Of a stretch of DNA of 10,996 nucleotides, positions 1 through 6,399 are shown piece after piece (position 1 is the stretch's first letter; each line of letters begins with the position of its first letter). This DNA comes from Candidatus Rifleibacteriota bacterium (GTDB lineage: Bacteria > UBP17 > UBA6191 > JACPRK01). The position numbers and the translations under genes were made by a program. The stretch is taken from NCBI GenBank assembly GCA_016213865.1, contig JACQZL010000038.1, forward strand, positions 1 through 10,996. Reading direction: 5' to 3'. Under the pieces are notes generated by a model that saw only the letters and a program-made list of their open reading frames with translations, was not told the DNA's origin and made no database searches.

Positions 1-60
1 GCCCCTACGTCCTCGCGAGCGAAGTGTGCGGATGATCGACACCGGAATGGTCGGTGCCCT

Positions 61-108
61 TCTCCGTGTCTTCGTGTCTCTGTGCTCACTTGAGACTTCC
101 CATGCGTC
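61..108 (+). repeat. Dispersed repeat, copy A (8-bp units plus conserved flank)
   Basis: The 8-bp units tccgtgtc, ttcgtgtc and tctgtgct run from 63 to 86 and are followed by a flank containing tgaga-c-ttccc. The whole stretch aligns with the reverse complement of 3311-3359: by hand count 42 of 48 aligned bases are identical, with one single-base gap, and five of the six mismatches are C/T. It is therefore a second copy of an intergenic repeat family. An open frame runs through it from a GTG at 54, but the repeat nature argues against this being the coding start of the glycosyltransferase. Confidence 0.7.
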
Positions 109-134
109 GGCATCGCTCCTCCGAAACGGGCAAG

Positions 135-162
135 TCGAATCGGTGCCTGCCGCGCGTATACT
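135..162 (+). promoter_or_regulatory. Possible sigma70-type promoter for the glycosyltransferase gene
   Basis: A TATACT hexamer at 157-162 matches TATAAT at five of six positions. The hexamer 16 nt upstream, TCGAAT at 135-140, matches TTGACA at only three. Transcription would start near 169, upstream of the favoured GTG start at 228 and downstream of the GTG at 54 and the ATG at 102. The -35 is weak, so this is tentative. Confidence 0.3.
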
Positions 163-227
163 GCAGTCTCCTCGCGTCTCGGCACGCCCACGCCCGTGGG
201 CCGCGCCGGAGCGCGAGGAAGGTGTGC

Positions 228-1100
228 GTGTCCCCCAGACCAAAACCCCGACCGCCAGAGAACGGCAGGCCTCTGGTCACCATCGCCGTTCCCCTGTATC
301 GATCGCGCCCCTTCACGGATCGGATCGTCCAGAACCTCGAGGCCTGCAACTACCCGAATCTGGAGATCCTCATCTCCGACCGCCATCAGACCGACGACGC
401 CCTCGAGGTGCTGAGCCGCCGGCTCTCACACTTGCCGTCCGTGCGGTTTCTGGCCGACACCGACGGCCTCGACTGGGTCGCTCACTACAATTGGCTGATG
501 CAGCTCGGGAGAGGCACGTACTTCATCTGGATGCCCCACGACGACGAGTTCCCGGGAGACTACGTCGGCAGGCTCGTGGACGCCCTGGAACAGGATCCCG
601 AGGCCGTGCTGGCCTTCCCGCGGCTGGTGCCCGTCGAGGACCCCGGCGGGCATGCTCTGGACCCGGCGGGTCTGCACCTGCTGCCACCGCTCGAGCGGCC
701 CTGGCGCCAGCAGTTCGCCATCCGGCTGCGCCATCACGGACACCTCGCAATCGCGTTCCGCGGCCTCTTCCGTCTCGACACCATCCGAGGCCGTGGCCTG
801 CTCATCGAGCCCACTCGAGGAAACGTCACCGCGGACCTCTACTGGGTCTTCGGCGTGGCCCTCCTGGGACCGCTCGTCTTCGTTTCCACCTGCTGGACGC
901 GCAAGCACTACCACCCCGGGTCCGCTCACGCAGTCTGGAGATACACGGTCCGGGACCATCTCTCGGGGCTGGCGGTCCTCTTGCGCTACGTCTTGCGGCA
1001 CGGGCGGGGCTGGCGTTCGAAGGTCCCACTTGCCGCCTTTGTGGTCGCCTGGAAGCTCGGGGCCGTCCTTCGCAAGCTCCTGCCCTTCCGCCGGCCGTGA
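228..1100 (+). CDS. Family 2-type (GT-A fold) glycosyltransferase
   Basis: Probably transfers a sugar from an activated nucleotide donor to an envelope or exopolysaccharide acceptor; the substrate cannot be told. From the chosen start the protein has 290 residues. The first GT-A strand is PLVTIAVPLYR (about residues 15-25), followed by NLEACNYPNLEILISD, the usual GT2 'yp..eiiv.D' block. A metal/nucleotide-binding motif HDDEF has its acidic residues at about 105-107. The C-terminus is basic with an amphipathic helix, so the enzyme may be peripheral to the membrane; there is no clear membrane span. The frame is open from a GTG at 54, but 61-108 is a dispersed repeat and the translation before residue 1 is Arg/Ser-rich and unlike GT2. 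GTG 228 has AGGAAGG five nt upstream; ATG 102 is the alternative. The gene converges on the DUF6599-type gene with a 60-nt gap. The family is fairly sure, the start is not. Confidence 0.8.
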   Translation: MSPRPKPRPPENGRPLVTIAVPLYRSRPFTDRIVQNLEACNYPNLEILISDRHQTDDALEVLSRRLSHLPSVRFLADTDGLDWVAHYNWLMQLGRGTYFIWMPHDDEFPGDYVGRLVDALEQDPEAVLAFPRLVPVEDPGGHALDPAGLHLLPPLERPWRQQFAIRLRHHGHLAIAFRGLFRLDTIRGRGLLIEPTRGNVTADLYWVFGVALLGPLVFVSTCWTRKHYHPGSAHAVWRYTVRDHLSGLAVLLRYVLRHGRGWRSKVPLAAFVVAWKLGAVLRKLLPFRRP

Positions 1101-1160
1101 ACCGGTGCTCCCGCCCCGGGCGCGGAGGCCCTCCGACTGTCATCCCCGGGTCGGGCCCTG

Positions 1161-2357
1161 TTACTGCTTGCTTCCAAGCCCCTGCCAGAGGTGGCGGGCG
1201 ACCTCGGCGGCCGCGTCGGCATCCAGGGCCTCCGTGACGCCCCCGACGAGTCGCCCGGTGTGGAAGACCCACTCCCAGGTGTTGAGCATGTCCACTTTCA
1301 CGGCCACGACGGCCCCGGGAGGGGACGACCAGCCGGGAACGGGGCCTCTCTTGCCCTGCCCCGAGAGATAGCCCGAGTGTTCGCGAAACAGCTCGGCCGC
1401 CGCCTTCTCGCTCGGGGCGGCGTGCAACCAGGCCGTCACCCGGGCCTTTCCTCGGATGAAGGTCCCCAGGTAGACGCCGCGGAAGTACTCTTGCCCCAGG
1501 CCGTTCTCTGCCTGGTACTGCAGCGAGGCCGGTTCGGCCCCCAGCGTCAGCAAGGGGTTGGCAGCGGGGGTCCAGGCGTCGGGGTCCGGGAGTCGGGAGC
1601 TCGAAGTCCGACGGCCGATCGTGGAGGACTCGCGCGTCGAGTCGCCAGCCGCAACCGGGGACAGCGGCCCCGCCACGACCCGGGCGGCGCGCTCCGGCCT
1701 GTCCGCAGCGGAGAGACCCTGCGAAAGACGCCCGGCAGCGTGGTCCACGGCCTGACGCACGCGCGCTGATTCCTCGCTGCCGACCAGACGGACGTAGTGG
1801 GGGCCGGCAACCAGGTAGAGGCCGTTCGGTGTGACGGCGCGGTCGAGCTGCGCGCCGTGCGTCGTCAGGCCCTCCCGTTCGGTCGAGAGGACCCCGAAGG
1901 CGTCCACGGGCGAACCCTGGAGGAAGACCTCCACCTCGACGCGGACCTCGGAGGACGGACCGAAGGCATAACTCGCGGTCCAGAGGCGGCGGAAAGCGTA
2001 GGCCTTGTAGAGCCCTTCTCGGCCGTCGATCTTCTCGTGAAGGCGCTCGGGATCGAACTCCTCGACGCCCCCGTCGCGCCGCCAGCCAGGGCCGCACAGG
2101 CCCCCGTCGAGCAGAGCGGCCGGGCCGGAAACCTCCGCGGCGGCCTCGTGCCGTACCACGGCCCTGCGATAGAGGGCGCGCTCGGGTGCCGTGCGGGCCA
2201 GCGCCTCGTCCGACGGTCGGAAGAGGTCCGGATTGGGCCGCGAGCCCTCGCGTTGGACCCAGAGGGCGACGGTCAGCATGCCGAGAACGGCAACTGCCAT
2301 GACGGCCCACTCCCAGGGACCCGCGGGCGCGGCCCGGGGACGGTTGCGAAGGCTCAC
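1161..2357 (-). CDS. DUF6599-like protein with N-terminal membrane anchor
   Basis: The biochemical function is unknown. The 398-residue protein has one hydrophobic span at about 16-34, and the rest is probably outside the cytoplasm. From about 90 to 215 it shows the pattern I associate with DUF6599: GWRRDGGVEEFDPERLHEKI, then a 'DG.EGLYKAYAF' block, then VEVEVFLQGSPVDAFGVLSTER. From about 277 to 395 the second half of that family follows (SLQYQAENGLGQEYFRGVY, AWLHAAPSEKAAAELF). Residues 235-265 between them look like a low-complexity linker. The frame stays open upstream to 3089, but only by overlapping the neighbouring gene. The GTG at 2357 shares its last two bases with that gene's TGA (GTGA overlap), which is the natural coupled start. 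It ends with TAA 60 nt from the convergent glycosyltransferase. Assignment to DUF6599 is from memory of the family pattern. Confidence 0.75.
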   Translation of the reverse strand: MSLRNRPRAAPAGPWEWAVMAVAVLGMLTVALWVQREGSRPNPDLFRPSDEALARTAPERALYRRAVVRHEAAAEVSGPAALLDGGLCGPGWRRDGGVEEFDPERLHEKIDGREGLYKAYAFRRLWTASYAFGPSSEVRVEVEVFLQGSPVDAFGVLSTEREGLTTHGAQLDRAVTPNGLYLVAGPHYVRLVGSEESARVRQAVDHAAGRLSQGLSAADRPERAARVVAGPLSPVAAGDSTRESSTIGRRTSSSRLPDPDAWTPAANPLLTLGAEPASLQYQAENGLGQEYFRGVYLGTFIRGKARVTAWLHAAPSEKAAAELFREHSGYLSGQGKRGPVPGWSSPPGAVVAVKVDMLNTWEWVFHTGRLVGGVTEALDADAAAEVARHLWQGLGSKQ

Positions 2358-3256
2358 GGCTGTCCGACTCGCGTCAGGTCCCGCAGCACCGACCGCGCGA
2401 GCTCGGGCTCGAGGGCCTGTCCGGCGGCGAGCCCCGCGGTCAGGACCCCTGAGGCCGCCTTGCGGCTCGCGGGCTCGGCGGCACCGGCAGCCAGCGCGAG
2501 GGCCGAGAGCGCGCGACCCCCGGCGTCGGCGAGTGTCAGGACTCGCCTGGCCAGCGCCTCGGCCGCATCCGGGCCCGACAGCCCCCAGATCGCGTGGGCG
2601 CGCAGCCGCGCCTGCGAGGGCCAGCCGGGATCGTCCAGGTGCGTCACGACGGCCTGAGCGCACTGGGGCGACAGCTTGCCCAGGACGGCCATGGCCAGCG
2701 CTCGATCCAGCGCGGTGGGGTCGGGCCCCGAGGGACAGCTCCGGATTGCGTCGGCCACGGCAGGGTCGGACAGCAGCAGCATTGCCGCGGCCCGCTTGAC
2801 TCGCAGAGCCGACGCCGTGACGGGCTTGCGGCCAGCGCAGACGGCGGCCAGGTCCACTTCGCCCAGGGTGTGCAGGAGCGTGCCGAAATCGGCCGTCCCG
2901 AGTGAGAGCGCGGCGAAGGCCTCTTCGGAGCCAACCGTGACGAGCGCCCAGAGGAACGGAAGCCGGCGCTCCCGCGGCAGTTGCTCCGCCTTGCGCGAGA
3001 GCGTGGCGAGCCCCTCCCGCGGCACGTCCACCAGCTCGCGGAGGGCCGTTCGGAACTGCTTGGGCGATGTTGCCGTCGTGCGGCCCCACCAGTCGTCAGC
3101 CGAGATCGGACGGTGCGAAGGGCGCAGGAGGCTGTTTGCCACGGTCTGGACCCGCCAGCGGGCCGACCAGAGGAAAGCCATCAGAGCAATGGCGGCGCCG
3201 TACCAGAGGAGGCGCCTGGGCGTGAAGAACCGTCTCATCGTGTCTCGACGCGACAT
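2354..3256 (-). CDS. Membrane-anchored Ala-rich helical-repeat (HEAT-like) protein
   Basis: No enzyme motif is visible. From the chosen start the protein has 300 residues: a basic N-terminus (MSRRDTMRRFFTPRR), one membrane span at about 16-31, then a soluble, almost entirely helical, Ala/Leu-rich region. Segments such as RAAAMLLLSDPAVADAI, LDRALAMAVLGKLSPQCAQAVVTHL and RLRAHAIWGLSGPDAAEALARRVL have the spacing of HEAT/armadillo repeats, so a scaffold or partner-binding role is likely. It is first in a two-gene unit and overlaps the DUF6599-like gene by GTGA, suggesting that the two products act together at the membrane. The start is uncertain: ATG 3256 has GGAGGG 14 nt upstream, ATG 3238 has only a weak GAGA, and the frame is open to a TTG at 3283. 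All three keep the membrane segment. HEAT-like is inference from repeat spacing. Confidence 0.7.
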   Translation of the reverse strand: MSRRDTMRRFFTPRRLLWYGAAIALMAFLWSARWRVQTVANSLLRPSHRPISADDWWGRTTATSPKQFRTALRELVDVPREGLATLSRKAEQLPRERRLPFLWALVTVGSEEAFAALSLGTADFGTLLHTLGEVDLAAVCAGRKPVTASALRVKRAAAMLLLSDPAVADAIRSCPSGPDPTALDRALAMAVLGKLSPQCAQAVVTHLDDPGWPSQARLRAHAIWGLSGPDAAEALARRVLTLADAGGRALSALALAAGAAEPASRKAASGVLTAGLAAGQALEPELARSVLRDLTRVGQP

Positions 3257-3333
3257 CGTAGCGAGGACGGCCCTCCACGGCAAGTCGGCACAGGGCCACG
3301 AAACAACGCTGACTCATAGGGAAATCTCAGGTG

Positions 3334-3428
3334 GACACAGAGACACAAAGACACGGAGACACAGAGGAATCAGACCAGAAGAGGCGTATCTGTGCCTCTG
3401 TGCCTCTGTGCCTCTGTGTCTCCGTGTC
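3334..3428. repeat. Facing pair of 8-bp tandem arrays forming a large inverted repeat
   Basis: The left array (3334-3365) has four units: gacacaga, gacacaaa, gacacgga, gacacaga. The right array (3389-3428) has five: tctgtgcc three times, tctgtgtc, tccgtgtc. The right units are the complement type of the left ones, so the arrays face each other. The segment 3350-3367 (gacacggagacacagagg) is a perfect 18-bp inverted match to 3411-3428. The middle, 3366-3388, is unique sequence. Transcripts of either strand could fold into a long hairpin. The element lies in the 315-nt divergent region 3257-3571; in the rest of that region I see only the promoter at 3510-3537. Confidence 0.85.
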
Positions 3429-3509
3429 GAGAGTCCCTTCCTGGCTCCTGTCGTGATGCGATTCATCATCTTCCTGCGTCGCTCCCAGGGCCACGGCTCC
3501 TGAAACCAC

Positions 3510-3537
3510 TGGACAGAGCCACTGGGTCGTGTACAAT
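3510..3537 (+). promoter_or_regulatory. Sigma70-type promoter of the ATP-cone kinase gene
   Basis: TGGACA at 3510-3515 and TACAAT at 3532-3537 each match the consensus hexamers at five of six positions, with a 16-nt spacer. Transcription would start near 3544, giving a leader of about 28 nt before the ATG at 3572. This is the best promoter-like sequence I found in the window. Confidence 0.65.
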
Positions 3538-3571
3538 CGAGTTAACCCATCCGTACAGAGGAGGAGGCGCC

Positions 3572-5005
3572 ATGAAGTTGCGCACAAACAATCGGATTCT
3601 TCTCATCGACGACAAGCACGGCAACCGAGTGCCCTTCAACAGCGGCAAGATCACGAGGTCCATCCTCAAGGCCGCCGAGTGTGTGGGCGGGTTCCAGTGG
3701 GACATCGTCGAGGGAGTGAACGCCGCGATGTTCGGCAACCGGACCGACGCCGAGAACGCCGAGGTCCTGTCCAACATGGTGGTGGCGTCGCTCAATGCGC
3801 AGCCGATGTACCTGACCCCCAACGTGCCGCCGCTGCTGGAGGAGATCCAGCGCACGGTCGTCGAGACCCTGCGGTTCTGGGGATTGCGCAACGTGGCCGA
3901 CGAGTACCAGTACTGGAGCTCGGCGCGTCGCTGGGTCCGCAAGGGCATCCTCAAGGAGGAAGACTTCCCGCGCCACCCCTGGCCGGCCGCTCTCGTCGAC
4001 GAGTGCTCCGAGTGGAACCGGCGGATGGAGTGCGACACCGTGCAGGGAGTCAACGAGTACGTCAGGCGCGGCAAGCTCAAGGAACTGGTCGACGCCACCG
4101 TCGCCCGCTACGAGGGCCAGCTCCGAGCGGCCGCCGACGGGTTCCTGGCCCGCAAGGGATGCCGAGTTTTCATCGTCACCGGCCCGTCCTCCTGCGGGAA
4201 GACGACCACGACCCACAAGATCACGACGCTGGTCAAGCAGGCGGCCGACCTCGAGTTCGCCGTCTTCAGCGCCGACAACTACTTCTACGGTGTCGACCTC
4301 CACCCCGCCGACATGTTCGGCGACCGCGACTACGAGCGCGCCCGGGCGTACGAGATCCCGCTGATGCAGCAGCACATTCGCTCGCTGCTCGACGGCCGGC
4401 CCATCGAGATGCCCGTCTACGACATGAAGACCGGTAAGCGGCGGGGCACCGAACCGCTCACGCTGGGCAAGGACCAGGTCCTGGTCATCGACTGCCTGCA
4501 CGGCCTCTTCCCCTACCTCACGCAGGGCATTCCGGAGGAGTGGAAGTACAAGGTCTTCCTCTTCAACGCCAACCGGATTGCCGAAGGGGACGGTTCGTCG
4601 GGCCGCGCGATCCCGTTCTCGACGGTGAACATGATCCGGCGCATGCTGCGTGACTGGAAATATCGCAGCAAGGACCCGCGCGGGACACTGGAGCACTGGC
4701 ACTACGTCCGCGACGGCGAACTGTCGGACATGCTGCCGTTCCTCAAGACGGCCCACGCCTTCGTCAACGGCGGGCTCGCGTTCGACTTCCCGGTGCTGAA
4801 GCACTACATCGGCAACGCCTTCCCCGGCCCGGACACCCTGGACAAGACGACGGCTCTGGATGCGTACCTGCGCTCGATCGAGACGCACCGCGTCCTGCAG
4901 TCCACCGTGACCCTGGAGCGCTCACCCGAGCAGATCATCCCTCCGGACTGCCACATCCGCGAGTTCATCGGCGGACTGTCGCTGCAGATCCCGCACCAGG
5001 GCTGA
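3572..5005 (+). CDS. Uridine kinase/phosphoribulokinase-type kinase with N-terminal ATP-cone
   Basis: Probably a cytoplasmic ATP-dependent kinase of the Udk/PRK family; the substrate (uridine, another nucleoside or a sugar phosphate) is not certain. The protein has 477 residues, about twice a plain Udk. Residues about 18-120 look like an ATP-cone: RVPFNSGKITRSILKAA near the start and NVADEYQYWSSARR at the end, the nucleotide-sensing domain best known from ribonucleotide reductases and NrdR. The kinase domain starts near 197 with the P-loop GPSSCGKTT (204-212), then FSADNYFYG with an acidic residue at 235 as in Udk, DRDYERARAYEIPL, PVYDMKTGKR and the Walker-B-like strand VLVIDCLHG (303-311). 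The ATG at 3572 follows an excellent AGGAGGAGG four nt upstream. The frame is open further upstream only because it runs through the 8-bp repeat. The gene is alone, with its own promoter and a hairpin behind it. Confidence 0.87.
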   Translation: MKLRTNNRILLIDDKHGNRVPFNSGKITRSILKAAECVGGFQWDIVEGVNAAMFGNRTDAENAEVLSNMVVASLNAQPMYLTPNVPPLLEEIQRTVVETLRFWGLRNVADEYQYWSSARRWVRKGILKEEDFPRHPWPAALVDECSEWNRRMECDTVQGVNEYVRRGKLKELVDATVARYEGQLRAAADGFLARKGCRVFIVTGPSSCGKTTTTHKITTLVKQAADLEFAVFSADNYFYGVDLHPADMFGDRDYERARAYEIPLMQQHIRSLLDGRPIEMPVYDMKTGKRRGTEPLTLGKDQVLVIDCLHGLFPYLTQGIPEEWKYKVFLFNANRIAEGDGSSGRAIPFSTVNMIRRMLRDWKYRSKDPRGTLEHWHYVRDGELSDMLPFLKTAHAFVNGGLAFDFPVLKHYIGNAFPGPDTLDKTTALDAYLRSIETHRVLQSTVTLERSPEQIIPPDCHIREFIGGLSLQIPHQG

Positions 5006-5052
5006 GCCACGCAGGCTACCTCGGCCAGGGTTCCCCCACCAGGACGCGAGGA

Positions 5053-5085
5053 CCCGAAGGGAGTCTCGAGGACTCTTCCTTCGGG
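5053..5085. terminator. Hairpin between convergent genes, probable bidirectional terminator
   Basis: The arms are cccgaagg plus gagtc (5053-5065) and gactc plus ccttcggg (5071-5085), with a 5-nt loop and a 2-nt bulge (tt, 5076-5077). The hairpin lies 47 nt after the kinase stop and 18 nt after the stop of the convergent CoA-transferase gene. Neither side has a clear T run, so termination strength is uncertain. Confidence 0.55.
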
Positions 5086-5103
5086 CCTTCGTGGAGACCC
5101 GGC

Positions 5104-6399
5104 CTACAGGAGCTTGCGCTCCTTGGCCTCGGTCTCCAGCCAAGCCCGGAACTTCGGATGGGCGACCGAGATGAGCGCCTCGGCTCGCTCGCGAAGGTTG
5201 CGACCGAACATCCGGGCCACCCCGTACTCGGTCACGACGAAGTGGACGTCGGCCCGTGTGGTGACGACGCCCGCGCCTTTCTTCAGGTACGGGACGATGC
5301 GGGATTCGGTGTCGTTCTTGGCGGTCGACGGCAAGGCGATGATCGGCTTGCCACCCCTGGAGCGCGCGGCGCCGCGGATGAAGTCGACCTGGCCACCGAA
5401 GCCCGAGTAGATCCGCGCTCCGATCGAGTCGGCGCAGACCTGGCCCGTCAGATCGACCTCGATCGCGCTGTTGATGGCGATCATGTTGTCGTTCTGGCTG
5501 ATGATGAACGGGTCGTTGACGTGCTCCACGGGGTGCGCCTCGACCAGCGGGTTGTTGTCGAGGAACGAGTAGAGCTCCGTCGTGCCGAGAGCGAACGTGA
5601 CGACGACCTTGCCGGGGTGGAGGGTCTTTCGGCTGCCTGTCACCAAGCCCTTCTGGATGGCCCGCATCGCGCAATCCGAGATCATCTCGGTGTGGATGCC
5701 CATGTCCTTGAGCCCGTCCAGCGAGTCCCAGACGGCGTCGGGGATGCCACCGATGCCCATCTGGATGCAGGCGCCGTCTTCGATGAGGCCGCGGATGTGA
5801 CCGCCGATGGTCCTCTCCAACGCGGTGATCGGATGGGGCTCGATCTCCGGCAGGGCCTCTTCGTGTTCGACGATTGCGTGAACGCGGCCGACGTGGAGGA
5901 ACGAGTCGCCGAGAACGCGGGGCACGCGAGGATTGACCTGCACGATGACGTGACGCGCCGAGTGCGTGGCGGCGCGCGTGGCCAGCGTCTCGACCCCCAT
6001 GCTCATGAAGCCGTGCTCGTCGGGTCGGGAGACCATCACCATCGCCACGTCGAGCGGGATGATCCGCTCGTAGAAGAGGCGCGGGATCTGGTGCAGGAAG
6101 ATGGGCATGTAGTCGCCGCGACCGCTGTTGATCGCGGGCCGGTCCGCGGGGCCGACGAAGAGCGAGTTGTGGCGCATGTGGCCCTCCATCTCGGGCGTGG
6201 AGAGCGGGTCCTTGCCCAGCAGCAACACGTGGTTGAGCTGGACCCCCTGAAGCTGCGGTGCCCGGCGGGCGAGCGCGTCGACGAGGGGGCGCGGAATGGC
6301 GGCGTTCCCGCCGTAGTAAACGCGCTGGTGACTCTGGATCGCTTGCACGGCTTCGTCGGCCGTCTTGAGCTTGCGATGGTACTCTTCCAGCCAGCTCAT
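5104..6399 (-). CDS. Acetyl-CoA hydrolase/4-hydroxybutyrate CoA-transferase family protein
   Basis: Likely moves CoA between acyl-CoA and a short-chain acid such as acetate, in the cytoplasm, through a glutamyl-CoA intermediate. The protein has 431 residues, the usual length of the 4-hydroxybutyrate/butyryl-CoA transferase branch. The glycine-rich GIGGIP is at 215-220 and the GIHTEMISD block places a glutamate at 238, the number reported for the catalytic Glu of Clostridium aminobutyricum 4-hydroxybutyrate CoA-transferase. Other family blocks are SGFGGQVDFIRGA (332-344) and HFVVTEYGVA (386-395). The ATG shares an ATGA with the ald stop, and GGGAGG lies 7 nt upstream inside ald, so it is translationally coupled as the last gene of a tpl-ald operon. 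That context suggests recycling of acetyl- or butyryl-CoA during amino-acid fermentation. The exact acid is unknown. A plain acetyl-CoA hydrolase is the alternative. Confidence 0.9.
   Translation of the reverse strand: MSWLEEYHRKLKTADEAVQAIQSHQRVYYGGNAAIPRPLVDALARRAPQLQGVQLNHVLLLGKDPLSTPEMEGHMRHNSLFVGPADRPAINSGRGDYMPIFLHQIPRLFYERIIPLDVAMVMVSRPDEHGFMSMGVETLATRAATHSARHVIVQVNPRVPRVLGDSFLHVGRVHAIVEHEEALPEIEPHPITALERTIGGHIRGLIEDGACIQMGIGGIPDAVWDSLDGLKDMGIHTEMISDCAMRAIQKGLVTGSRKTLHPGKVVVTFALGTTELYSFLDNNPLVEAHPVEHVNDPFIISQNDNMIAINSAIEVDLTGQVCADSIGARIYSGFGGQVDFIRGAARSRGGKPIIALPSTAKNDTESRIVPYLKKGAGVVTTRADVHFVVTEYGVARMFGRNLRERAEALISVAHPKFRAWLETEAKERKLL

Noticed and set aside
54..227. N-terminal extension of the glycosyltransferase from GTG 54 or ATG 102
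   Set aside because: The first part is a dispersed repeat and the rest translates to an Arg/Ser-rich stretch with no GT2 character. GTG 228 has a good AGGAAGG at proper spacing. The ATG at 102 cannot be fully excluded.
1123..1135. Small hairpin cggag-gcc-ctccg between the convergent glycosyltransferase and DUF6599-like genes
   Set aside because: Only five base pairs with no T run; such hairpins are common by chance in DNA this GC-rich.
826..2310. 494-residue minus-strand open frame
   Set aside because: It spans parts of two convergent genes, is Arg/Gly/Pro-rich without domain features, and is a typical high-GC shadow frame.
2358..3089. Extended start of the DUF6599-like gene giving a 642-residue protein
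   Set aside because: The added part is a low-complexity Arg/Gly/Ala translation lying antiparallel in reading frame over the helical-repeat gene on the same strand. The GTGA-coupled GTG at 2357 fits the membrane segment and family start.
3334..3428. CRISPR array
   Set aside because: The units are 8 bp, contiguous, without spacers, and present in two opposite orientations, so this is a tandem/inverted repeat and not CRISPR.
3392..3571. N-terminal extension of the kinase gene
   Set aside because: The frame is open only because the 8-bp repeat has no stops (Leu-Cys-Leu-Cys type translation). The ATG at 3572 has a strong ribosome binding site and a promoter before it.
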